In this document: positions 34,402 to 45,309 of the stretch, one piece after another
Layout: each line of letters opens with the position of its first letter
How positions within the stretch are numbered: position 1 is the stretch's first letter
NCBI GenBank assembly: GCA_015146655.1
Contig: VKHL01000040.1
Coordinates: 124,001-188,000, forward strand
From: Ochromonas danica
Lineage: Eukaryota > Sar > Chrysophyceae > Chromulinales > Chromulinaceae
Length of the DNA stretch: 64,000 nucleotides
Reading direction: 5' to 3'
The notes under the pieces: generated by a model
Seen by the model: the letters and a program-made list of their open reading frames with translations, nothing else
Told to the model about the DNA's origin: nothing
Database searches by the model: none
Position numbers and translations under genes: made by a program

Positions 34402-36175
34402 ATGCGAGTTTTTGCTATGACCACCTCTTTTTTATCCTCTGCGATTTATGGCCACGTCGAGATGATCTTGCGGGAAGATGAGAGATGGGCGATTTGTCTC
34501 CCTGCTGGTGAGCTATTGAGGTTGAAAGCTTGTCATGGAGAGCTTGTCGCTGTCATCTCAAGGCGATCCCTCTGCAGGCATCAGACGTCTTCTCGCCCTC
34601 TGCCGGCGATTCTTCCAGGTGAGCATAACAGGCCTGACCACCGCCCGTTGCACTCCCTCACCCTTTGCGCACATTTGGTGGTTATGCAATCAGACGATCA
34701 ACGCCGTGGTCTGGCTGGACACCAACCTGCTCGGGTCAGCCAATCGCCTGCTTGTTGCGCCAGGCAGTGAGGCCACCGCGTGCTGTTCAACAGAGACACA
34801 ATGTGGGACCTATCGCCACTACAAGAGAGATAGCCAGACAGTGGAGGAGGAAAACAGGTTCCATGCCACCGTGCCTATCCTCTGCGGGGAAGCCAAAGTG
34901 GGCCATCTCTGCCTCGCAGACAGTCAGCCTCGACCATTCGGCGAGAGAGAGGAGACCATGCTAACTGACTTCGCTGCTCTGATCTCCGCTTTACTGGAAT
35001 CTCATCAGCGAGAGGTTCTGGAGGAAGCGCTGGCTTCGGCCCGGCTGGTCGTTGCCGTGAATTACCGCCTCCAACAGCCTCTGCACCAGCTGGTCATTCA
35101 AAAAGACGCTCTGGTGATCGAATGGGACCTAGCGAAGAGAAGCAATGAGTGGGCGAGGTTTCATCTTCTGTCCTCTCGCTTCTTGCAGAACATCTGCTGC
35201 TTGAGAGAAATAACGGATCTCTCCATCCTCGCCACGAGACCTTTCCTTCCGCATGGACCACATCGCCATCTTCTGAACACCCAATTCCATAGTCGAAGCT
35301 CCTTTCTGGCACTTGCCGGGCGGAAGTTCCTCACACGAGAGGAAGTCTGGAAAGAGATTCGAAAAGCGGCTGGCCGTCGAGATCGCCTTCGCATTCAATG
35401 CGCCGAGGGAGAAGACGATGAAGAGAAGTTGATACTAGCACAAGACAATGAAGAACTGTGTCTTGATCTACAGACGCTTATCTTGGCTCTGGATACATTC
35501 CTCGCAGTGAAAGAACATCTTCTTCTGGCCTCGCAGTGCTCTGAACAGTCCACGTCAGAGTGTGTGATTGATTGGTCTCTTCTTCCAGCACGGACGAATT
35601 ACCCACAAGAAGATGGAAGGGCACAAGAAGAAGGACATGATGACAAGAGGCTGAGGCTCACTTTGTCATGGCGTTCTTTCCCCGAGGAATTCACCGATGA
35701 AAAGAAGATTGTGCTAGATAGTGTTAATCACATCTGCCAAGAGATTCTTCGCGATGCAATGGGAGAGATGGCCAGTGGGATTGTTGCCCGGGGAGGAACT
35801 GTGTGGAAGTGCGTGGAATTCTCTTTGCCTTGCAACAATCGCTCGGCGGGATTAATCTGCGCGACCAGTACACAAGACGAGTGGAGGAGATCGTCTGCAG
35901 TGGTGGGCAACACTGCCACATTGGATCTCTTCGACATCGCTGCATCTCCCCGCAGTGAATGTGATCAAGAAGTGAACAATGTAAAAGAAGCGTCAGGTAG
36001 ACGTGAGTCAGCTGCGATGGCAGGGGTTATGAACGCACAGCATTCATCTGTCAAGTCATCTAGAGAGATTCCAATGCTTTCTGGTTGCATGCCACGACTC
36101 AAAAAGGCTCTTCGCTGCTGGCTTTGGAGACGTGCAAGTGCTTCACCATCTGTCTTTCCATCCGACCTCCCTTGA
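34402..36175 (+). CDS. GAF-domain-like hypothetical protein
   Basis: The preferred model joins 34402-34507 to 34563-36175 across a 55-bp GT-AG intron, giving 572 residues. The alternative is one exon from the ATG at 34535. The stretch ATVPILCGEAKVGHLCLADS...FGEREETMLTDFAALISALL is the C-terminal strand and helix pattern of a GAF sensor domain. A linker helix of the type seen before histidine-kinase domains follows (QREVLEEALASARLVVAVNY). No kinase H, N or G boxes are seen. The remainder is charged and not recognised; the tail is rich in basic residues (MPRLKKALRCWLWRRA). A small-molecule sensor role is inferred only from the GAF-like pattern. Confidence 0.55.
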
Positions 36176-36778
36176 GATGCTCAGCCTATTTGATGCTTCA
36201 CATTTGATTTTATGCCTCCATGGCTTTTGATCTTTTCAGTTCCATATGATTTCCTTTGTCTTGTAGCTAGTGTAGTGAAGTGTTTTGTTTTGTTTTGTTA
36301 CATGCTGTTCGAAATGTGTGTGATGCTTACGTAGACTGTTGCGGTTTCTACTCATACTACAGTATATAGTCCATTTGATGTTGGCTATGTTGACTGTTGC
36401 ATAACTTTGATTTGGAAAGCACGGCGATCGCTAATTCAGCTTTCGCCTCTTTCTGTTTCTTGTTGTTAATCCTGTGATTGTGATAGATGATGATAGTCTT
36501 TATTTCAATGTGATTGCCTCCTATCCCTTGGCATTGCGCTAGAGTAGGTGTTGACAGCGAGTGAAGATGATGATGTTAATAGACAATTCCCCACTTCCTT
36601 CTTCTTCTTCTTCTTCTTCTTCTTCTTCTTCTTGTTTTGTTCTTGTGGGTAGTTTATCTCTCACAACAAACAAGAGCATGAACAGCATTCAATACAAAGC
36701 AAAGTACCACAGCAATCAGCCTAGCCTACACTATAAATAAGTCATTATACAAAGTCTTAATCAATGTCATGTCAAGCA
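36176..36778. other. Convergent 3' region with microsatellite
   Basis: About 600 bases between the GAF-like gene (+) and the receptor kinase (-). It contains tgttttgttttgttttgtt near 36282 and a (CTT)12 array. No gene seen. Confidence 0.6.
36598..36633 (+). repeat. (CTT)12 microsatellite
   Basis: Perfect CTT repeat of about 36 bp in the convergent 3' intergenic region. Confidence 0.95.
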
Positions 36779-39351
36779 TCAGTCCAAGTCCTTCTTGCGC
36801 TCTTCTTCTGGGGCAGAGCTCGCAGCTGGATTGGATGGGATATGCTCGGCAATCAACTCGTCCATCACCTTCAATACTTCCTGGACAGTCGGCCGCTTCA
36901 TAGGGTCGATATCTAAAGCTTGGTAGAGTGTTCGCCGAAGAAGCGCGGGCAAAGTGGAAGGAAGCGCGACACTCACTTCGCCAGCGCAGAGTTTGACGTG
37001 CCATTCGCTTTGTGTCATGAGGTGACAACTGTCTCCAAAGGGCAGCTCCAGCAGCGCCAACTCACACAATACGATAGCCAATCCATAGACTTCGCTATGC
37101 ACGGTATAGCTTTGTGCGGTCGCTGTGGAAGGGAGAACCTGCACGAAGGTTAGTGGTGAGACATACTGTAAATAGACATACTGTACCTCTGGAGGAGCCC
37201 AGTTACGCGCTGGAATAGGAGGTCGAATTTCTATTTGCTGGCCATGAATTGGACGAGCTTCGCCTAAATCTGCTAGCTTCACCCTATAGTTCTGCAGGAA
37301 AAGAAGTGCTATTGAGGTAAAGATATCAAGACAAGAATAACACAGACATCTCTCACCTCATCGACCAGGTAGTTCAACGACTTGATATCACAATGCATGA
37401 CACCACGAGAATGCAAATAGGCAATAGCTTGCACTGCATCGCGCATCATTAGCAGGCGCTGCTCGAAGGTGATGCTCTTGGCTGGACTTTGAGAAGGCGG
37501 CCGTTGGTCCCCGCCAAAGGAATGCCTCCAGCTGTTGAAATTGAAGGAGAAGATGTTAGAGACTTGATCGACTTTCTTTCTCACTGCAAGACTCATTCTG
37601 GAAGCTTGCTGCTGCTGTTGTTGTGGTGCGGAGAAGGAGGCCGAGGGAGGAGCAGATGCTGACGACGACCGCGGAGAAGTGTTGTAGTCCTCTGAGGAAC
37701 TACATTGCACTTCTTGTGACCATGACCTCTCCTCGTTCTGCTGCTGGGAGACTGTGGATAGAGTAGAGGAAGACAATGGCCGTACAGATGACGTGCTGGT
37801 TGATCCGCGCTGGCCCAGGGGAAGAGCTGAGATAGACACTGGGCGACCAGGTGGAGGATCGTGTAGGGCATTCAAGATTGCTTGCATTTGCACCTGCTGC
37901 GGATGAGAGTCATCTTGTTGTCCATGTCGTTGATGAGAGGATGGTCTGCTGTAGAACCAACTGCCAGCCTCGTCATCGCCAATGCCTTCCCCGCCTTTCT
38001 CCTCCTCCGTGGCTTTGTACAGGAAGTCAAAGAGCGAGCCATACTTGCAGTAGTCTAGTACCATGGTCAATGCTGGAGGCATAATACAGATGCCATGGCA
38101 GCCCACGATGTTTTCGTGTGCCAGCGAGTGTAACAGCAACGCTTCCGCGTAGAAGTCCTCCACGTCAGAGGGCGTCAACTCCATGGCAAACAGAACCTTG
38201 AAAGCCACGTTTTGACCTTTAAGACGACCAAAATAGACTCGACTAAATCCTCCGGCAACGAATTGCTGGTCAGTGTTGAAGTCCAGCAGGCCGTAGGGCA
38301 GCACGGGCAGCGGATGCTTGGCACTTCGTCGGGAGACGACTTCAGCCTGCTCTGCCATGGTCTGCGCAGTTTCGAGGTCCAAATGATCCCAAACCTCCCC
38401 AAGCGGATGTTTTTGACGAGGGTCTGGGCGCAGTCCCTGCCAATACTGACTGTCCAGCTGTAACGTGTGGAAAAGCACCCAAGGCTGTAAGAAAGCCACA
38501 TAAACGAAAGACACAATCGAAGCAGGACAAATAATCGAGCGGTTCTTATAATATGCGACGGAGAGGAAGATCATAGAGACGGAGTAATAGGCGGCACTGC
38601 ACTGCGCGTAGAAGACTAACGCACTGCGACGATGAAGAAAACGTTCTGGCAGAACAACAAAAGCAGCATAGAATAGCAAGAGGATGGAGAAGTAGGTCAT
38701 AGCGAGAGCATAGACCTGGTCTAATCCGTTGTCCAGGTTGAATGTTCTCTCTAAGGAGGAGAAAATGATGAAATAGAAGAGGAAGGTGATGGCACTCCAA
38801 ACCCAACTCCTTCTCAGCGCCAGTCGAATAGCACGTACACCTGCACCATAGCGCATGAGGAAGAACGCCAGACCTTCATAGAACCAGTGGAAGACTGCCT
38901 GTTCCAGAGGGATGAGCCAGTTGTGGACGTGCACGCGGTCGCTATCGTCCAGCTGGGTGATGCCGAGGTCGAGGAGGCCAGCCAGCAAACTGATCGCGAT
39001 GTAGAGGTAGATGAAGGAGAAGTAGTAGGGCAGCACGAGACCCGGGATGATGTTCGCGTTGCTCTCTGCCTTCTTGCGCAGCAGGCGGCGATTGTAACCG
39101 TGCAGGCCAAGGATGCAGAAGAAAGAGAAGAGGCGGCCCAGACCTAAGAGGATGTTCCCGCGCTCTTGGAAGAGCAGACCCATGTTGCTACCACCGAAGA
39201 GGGAAGGGGAGGAGGAGCATTGGTCATCGGCCACCACGTCGTCGTCATCCTCCGCAGCGCTTTCGCCGAACAGTGGAAGAAGAAGAAGAAACAGAAGAAG
39301 AAGGAAGAGAGAGGGCCGCAGCCGCTGTCTCTGTAGCAAAGTCATCATCAT
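36779..39351 (-). CDS. Seven-transmembrane receptor fused to TKL protein kinase
   Basis: Three exons (39351-37357, 37291-37187, 37138-36779), introns of 65 and 48 bp, 819 residues. The N-terminus is a signal peptide (LFLLLLFLLLLPLFGESAAE). About seven hydrophobic segments follow, for example GLVLPYYFSFIYLYIAISLL, SAITFLFYFIIFS, VYALAMTYFSILLLFYAAFV, AAYYSVSMIFLSVAYY and ASIVSFVYVAFLQPWVLF. A tyrosine-kinase-like kinase then reads VAGGFSRVYFGRLKGQNVAFK (Gly loop, ATP Lys), a 150-residue Ser/Gln-rich insert with QQQQQQ, MHCDIKSLNYLVDE (catalytic loop, HCD for HRD), VKLADLGEA (DLG for DFG) and WAPPE. The 48-bp intron is in frame, but removing it restores WAPPE-VLPS. The topology predicts an extracellular or lumenal start, a membrane core and a cytosolic kinase. 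The ligand is unknown. Confidence 0.88.
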
Positions 39352-39558
39352 GCTCCAGGAGATATGGAAGAAGAAACCTAACTAGTCAAGCGGTCTGATG
39401 ATCGACGCCTCCATGAAAACGCAAAGATTCAATCCGAAAGCAACGCTCGGCTGTCAACTATTATTGCAATGCGGTGGACAATGCCCCCCGCACCCCACGC
39501 ATAGTAGTACTTTGTCATCGGTTGCCTCATGTTGGCTTGAATGAATTGGTGATTCATC

Positions 39559-40464
39559 ATGCGATCCTCTCTATTTGCTTATTTTCTCCTTTCAACTTGT
39601 GTTTTAGCTCTAGTCCAGGCATGGATACGAGCACCTTCTGCATCGTGCATGCAGAGTGCATCCACTACCACGGCCTCGTGTCGAGGGCAGCGCTGTCTCG
39701 TCTTCATGGGCAGAGCTGCGGCTGTACGCGCTGCAACCAAAGCCAAAACTGATGCTTTCAAGGCCAAGAACAATGGGCGATACGCGAAGAAGATCATTAT
39801 GGCAGTGAAAGCCGGTGGCCCTGACCCAGTGGTCAATCGCCAGCTGGCTCAAGTCATCGACGAGGCAAAGGTGGCCAACGTCCCTCGTGATATCATCCAA
39901 CGAAACATCGAAAAAGCCGGAGCTGCTGCCACTGCTGACTTTAAAGAGAGCATCTTCGAGTTCTATGGACACGGTGGCGTGGGCCTGTTGGTTAACGTGT
40001 TGACAGACAACGACAATCGCGCCGCGGCGGACATCCACCTCGTAGCCAAGAAGAACTTCCTCAAGGCTGCCACGGCCAACTCTGTTGCATTCAAGTTTGC
40101 CAAGAAGGTTCGTCTGGACTTGCATTCTGTGATCGAGGAGGAGGCCTTGATGGAGCTTTGCTTGGAAGTGGGTGTCGATGATTACGCCTTGCACACCGTT
40201 CCCGATGGCAGTCCCTTGAGCCCCACAGAGGAGGGAAGATCTGTAGTCTATGTCGATCCCAAGGATTTTGTTGCGATACGCGACGCGTTGCGAGGGAAAG
40301 GCCTTCAAGTCGAGACCAAGTTGGCAAGCGTGCCATTGGATGGCTTCCTGGCGATCTCAGATGAAGACTTGGACAGCAATCTTGCTGCTATTGCTGCACT
40401 CGAGGCTCTCGACGATGTTGACTCTGTTGAGCATAACATTGACATGACCGGCGGGGATGATTGA
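39559..40464 (+). CDS. YebC/PmpR/TACO1 family protein, probably plastid-targeted
   Basis: A single exon of 301 residues. YebC-family proteins act in organelle translation (TACO1 in mitochondria; bacterial homologues help ribosomes at proline runs) or as regulators. Family landmarks are GRAAAVRAATKAKTDAFKAK at the start of the mature protein, NNGRYAKKIIMAVKAGGPDP, VPRDIIQRNIEKA, YGHGGVGLLVNVLTDNDNRAAADI and the C-terminal YVDPKDF. The first 20 residues are a signal peptide ending ALVQA; the next residue is Trp (WIRAP), followed by a Ser/Thr/Arg-rich stretch. This is the layout of heterokont bipartite plastid presequences with an aromatic residue at the cleavage site, so I infer the plastid stroma. 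Usual family length is about 240-250 without presequence. Confidence 0.9.
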   Translation: MRSSLFAYFLLSTCVLALVQAWIRAPSASCMQSASTTTASCRGQRCLVFMGRAAAVRAATKAKTDAFKAKNNGRYAKKIIMAVKAGGPDPVVNRQLAQVIDEAKVANVPRDIIQRNIEKAGAAATADFKESIFEFYGHGGVGLLVNVLTDNDNRAAADIHLVAKKNFLKAATANSVAFKFAKKVRLDLHSVIEEEALMELCLEVGVDDYALHTVPDGSPLSPTEEGRSVVYVDPKDFVAIRDALRGKGLQVETKLASVPLDGFLAISDEDLDSNLAAIAALEALDDVDSVEHNIDMTGGDD

Positions 40465-42062
40465 GTAGAGAGCAGCTGATAGCAACGGAGGCTGTAACTC
40501 GTAAAGGAAGCAGTGTAGCAAACATTCACTTTTCGTTATCATCTTCGCTATCCATCACAGGTTCTCTATCATTTTTGATAGGGGGTGAAGCAAACAGAAG
40601 ATGAAGGCAATGACAACGGATAGTTGTTAGCTTAAAACTCATCTAAATGGCAGCTCAGAATGTTAAATCAAAGAGAGAGATGCATGCATGCAAGTATGGC
40701 AGCTTGACGACGCGAAGGGAGAGAAAGGGCAGTGAGATTATCTTCCATCTGATAACCTTGTCACCAAGCTCCAAGCAAGACTAATCAACCACTTGAGTCA
40801 GTATGAAAGCAAGGCATCCCAAAGATCCTTTTCTCTTCATCCCTTCTCCATCAGCATTTTCAAGCAAATGATATTCTTAAATATACCATTTTCCTTCAAG
40901 CAGAGGAAAGAAAGCTCCAGACACAAACAGAAACATAGTAGAAGGCGCAGCAATAGCAGAACAGGAAGTAAAATGATGAAAATGTCCAAGCGGAAACGGG
41001 ATCAAATAACGATCAATTCTTGTCCCCTTGTCGACAAATGACACACCGCCTCATCTCTTGCTGCTGACTAAGCACTTAAAAAGCAAGTTATGGATAGATC
41101 AAGCAGTTAATGGAGGAATGACTGTTTTACGGCGGTGCCATTATTTAAGTGCATGGCTACGGACCTAACAAGAACTGCTAGAACAGAAGTGCTAGACCAG
41201 CTTTTAGGATTAGAATATACTTGAGGAAGAAATAGAAAGACCAACAGTGCTAGAGCGATAGGCAAACTAGGGACTGTGTTGGTCAATTAAATTGAATCGA
41301 TGCAACTAACTAGTCTGACACACCTTAGGGAAATGTTGGCTAGTCACTCCTCCGAATATGACTTGGCGGTTAGAATGGCCACCAGGCTGAGGAAGTTTCA
41401 ACAGGATTAGGTCAATTGCCGCCCCATCAGTGGCAAGACAGCTCAGACTAGATGGCGACAAGGCACAAAATAAATTGTTACTGCGGAGGTATAAAATATT
41501 GTTTGTAGGATATAATCTTTGTGAAGAAATCAAATCAATGACTGAAATCTCATCTGCTATAATAAGAGAGAACTAACACAAAATCACCCACAATCTACCT
41601 TTAGAAATTCACCACGAATATTAATAGCTTCGCCCATTGTCAATCTTCCTCTTCGGATGTCGCAACGAAGATGGAAGGCAAGGACTACTGTCAAGCATTA
41701 TCAAATTTCGCCACTATCATCCACTCTCAAGCCCTTCAACCACCAACACTACAATTAATTTCATTCCTTTCCGAAGAGAAAATTGCCAGTCCACGATTTC
41801 AAATGGAGCTTGGTACAAGTTTGAGCAGAGGAAGACGAACGATTTGATTTGAACATTGATTGATGGTACCAAAATAGCACTCTAATCTTCATCTCCTCCC
41901 TTGAATGCTCGATACACAGCACTGCTACACCACATGCTGATAATGCCCACACCACCAATTTACACCACAACACGGCACACTGCATCACATATTCATTGAT
42001 CACCCGAGTGAAACACAAACACGGAAGAACAGATAATCACTTTGCACTAACCATCCATCCTA
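40465..42062. other. Intergenic, no gene seen
   Basis: About 1.6 kb between the YebC-like gene (+) and the PP2C gene (-), i.e. convergent ends. Short open frames at about 40793 and 41637 lack any domain. No RNA gene recognised. Confidence 0.5.
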
Positions 42063-43210
42063 TTAACGAGACTCATTCAAAAAGATGGCAATAACAGTGC
42101 AATTGTCTTGAACATTCCGATTGGGCATTTCGCGGATAGCACACTCTACAATCGCATGACATGGGCATCTGCCTTCACGTCGCGCCGTAAAGGCAACTTC
42201 AAATGCAACATTTGGTGAAAGAACGTCCCACAGTCCATCTGAAGCCAGTAGGACTAGACGATCGTCGGGCAATATCTCAAAATGGTTTATGTCCGGCTCA
42301 GCGATCAGACCGTACTTCTTCAAATCCTTCCCACCAAATGCACGAGAATAGTTCAACTGCTTTGGATGCTCACCATTGCATTGCCTCCGCACAAAATCAG
42401 CACCGCGGATGTATGGTTTGTTACCATGAAGCCAAACAAGAGATCCACCAGATCTCTCAATGCGCTCCAACTCATGAGGCATATTAGGTTTGTGATCGAT
42501 GGTGAGCCACTCAGCCATGGTACGACCATCAGGCATGACTTTCATAATACAGGCTTTTGAATCTCCGATATGGGCTACAGTCAAGAGATTATTCCACAAT
42601 AAAGCTGTCACTCCAGTGCTTGACGCGTAATGGAGATTTTGCTCTGCGCACATTGCCAAAAGGCTGCGATCAGCCGAAAGGAAAGTCTCGTGCAACGCAG
42701 CTTTGATCTGACAAGCAACTGCTTCCAACGCAGGAGGTTGATGCTTTCCATCAAGATTATTGTTGGTTGAGCGAAGCAGTTCTTGCATGTGCTTGGAGGC
42801 AGCCAAGTGGTAAGGAATTTCCTTCGCGATGAAGTCCGCAGCATGCGGACCAACCGTCCCATCGAAGACACCCGCAAAGGTAACATTAGGAGAGAAAAAC
42901 TGCGGGATCAATACAAATCGGTCCTCTTGGCTTGGACGTAATCCTGTCAAAGGCATCGAGAAAATTACGACAAGCACGTGACCATCGCGACAGCATGTGA
43001 CTTACCTATATGAGTAGCAGCATCCAAGAGGATGGATTGCTGTTTAATCGGAGTGGGGAGAGACTTCGAATACATGACGAGCTTCTTGCAATCAAAGTTC
43101 GTGGCGGTCGCCACTGAGGAATGGCCGACTTTAATGTCGTTATCCATGGAAGCAGCTGACGAGTTCATAACAGAAGACAAGGTAGGCGAGTCGATATCAA
43201 CCAAAGCCAT
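42063..43210 (-). CDS. PP2C (PPM) protein Ser/Thr phosphatase
   Basis: A metal-dependent phosphatase. Exons 43210-43006 and 42943-42063, 62-bp intron, 361 residues. The PPM motifs appear in order: RPSQEDRFVLI (motif 1, metal Asp), FAGVFDGTVGPHAADF (motif 2, where the usual DGHGG is DGTVG), SSTGVTALLWNN, LTVAHIGDSKACI, LTIDHKPNMPHELERI, YSRAFGGKDLKK, LVLLASDGLWDVLSP (metal Asp) and VQDNCTVIAIF. The His after the motif 2 Asp is replaced by Thr, which may change the general-acid step. The first 70 residues are a Ser-rich extension without a clear targeting signal. The substrate is unknown. Confidence 0.93.
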
Positions 43211-45309
43211 GGAGTGAACGAGCGACCAATTGTTGCTAACAGTAAAATTTAGTTTGAATACTCCGAATGATTGATAATCAAGCCAATAATCAATTCAGAG
43301 AAAATAACACAAGACTGAGAGAGGAAAGGATAAATAAGAGAGTGTGATAACAAAGGAAAATAATCAGGCAATAAGAATAGGAACTAAAATAATAGCGGAT
43401 GAGGATTGTTTCTCAGGACGTCTTCTAGAGATATTTTTGTTGGAGATGATCGACCGAGAAATTAATTAGTTTGGAAATAATTCAAGGAGAAGGGGACAGT
43501 GAGAGCAATACACAATTGTAAGGACAGTAGCAAAGCTCAGCTAGTTCTCAGCAGTTATTGTTGTCAATTACAGTGGTCTGGACTAATCAAGCTGTCTGTC
43601 TGTCTATTGTGGGAAAGCTGTGAGACTGTCTGGCTGCCGTCACGCCGTATTGATTGCATCGCCCGCACTAGAAGGGAAGAATTGCTCGCTATATGGGGAA
43701 AACGTGGGAAAATTACAAATTCCAGTAAATTCCCAAAACCGCTGCCTGCTGGATGCATCGGATTGGAATTGTTGATTTATGAATTGTATTGCTCTTTAGC
43801 ACAGAAGAGCATTCAGAGCTGCTCACAGCGATGGTCATCAACAATAACAGAATGACAAGGATTAACACTCGCTGGATTTCACTTTCCAAAGGTTCCATGA
43901 TTATCTTGGCCATAACTTCCAGCTTTTGAGAGCGGGAAGAGTTGGTTGCAGAGCTTGATGACCATTTGCTTAGCCTCGCCAGACATTGGAGAGGACAGTG
44001 TATTTTGATTGCAGGGCTACGCTCGACTCGGGAACTATTAGAGTCTTGAAATGAGATTAAAACCGCGCATGGGAAGAAAACAGGAACAGGCTTTTGTGTA
44101 GAGGAGGGGAGTCACTCGCAGGCCTCCAATAGATCACAAAAGCCCTCTTATAACAGCACCATTACCGTCCTAGGTCATCTGTACCAGATCCACCTGGTGT
44201 CCTAGAGGAAGAACTTTCGTTCAGCACTTAAGGCTCATCCCGATCTGATGGGAAGATTTCCACTAAGAAATCACCAGGACTTGCCTTAATGACTGACATA
44301 ACTTTGAAGTGATAACAGTGATCAGCCAGTCAGTGGCGCTGGACATGAGGAAAAAATGACCGAAAGCACCTTCTTCAAAAGTCCCAAGTGAATTCTCACT
44401 TTGCAATTGGATGAGACTGATGCTATGGATGAGGATTCCAATTCCCGATTGACGCATGTTAAGAGACGTCCTGAAAGTTCATCGACTTCGTAGCGCTCCA
44501 AAAACTCCATGCAAGCTGTTGGTTGCTTCTGCAAATAGTCGCCTCAACAAAAGACAACAAAGTTTCAATCCTATATCCCACAAACGACGAAAATGGCCAT
44601 TGTATTCTCTCTCATTATCCCACAAATCAAGTCAGCGTTTCGACACGTTCTCCCGCCACCAACTGCTCAGCAACACATACCAAACCTCTCAGCAAAGATG
44701 CGTCTCATGTTACTGGTTATCTAACTTAGTTTGATCAAATCACGAGACTAGAAGCGAACAAAAAGTGCAGAAATGGCGATGGTACCCCAAGCAAAGCGAG
44801 GGTCTTCTGAATCATTAAGCATGATAAATACCTCTTCACTGATACAAGCATTAAATACAGCCACAGAGACAAGGCAACTACTGCTCCTCTAGCTCATTTG
44901 ACCTACGACCAAGTTCTTCTCGAAGAAGACTATTTTCACTCCTTTTGAGAGCACATCATTTTGGGGGTATAAAGACTATTTCCGCCCCTTGTGAGACAAA
45001 ACATTCTGTTGGGGTTTCTTTTTGTTTTGCTCAACTGGAATCTTATTAAGTTAACAAAATTTACACAACTTCCTCTCAAATGGCGTTCTGGGTCTTTAAC
45101 TTCCCACCACCACTGCGCTGCAGACCGCCACACCGGGACAGAGTTTTGACGCAGAAGTGCGTCGAAGTGGAAAGGGGGAGAGCGATTCCTCGCTGAAAGA
45201 CAATGACATAAATCATATCCAGCTTGGTCATCCTTCATCCATCCCCTGACTATTTCGTTGTGGACTGTTGATCGAGTGCTCAAGGAAGAAGCGTGAAGTA
45301 TTGCAAAGG
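43211..45309. other. Intergenic between divergent genes, no gene seen
   Basis: About 2.1 kb between the PP2C start (-) and the PDR transporter start (+). Several short frames are present but none is convincing; it may hold promoter elements for both. Confidence 0.5.

Noticed and set aside
36281-36300. tgttttgttttgttttgtt tract as a terminator or promoter element
   Set aside because: Simple-sequence tract in a convergent 3' region with no associated RNA gene.
37139-37186. In-frame 48-bp segment as coding sequence of the receptor kinase
   Set aside because: It has GT-AG ends and interrupts the conserved WAPPE-V segment; treated as an intron, though retention would keep the frame.
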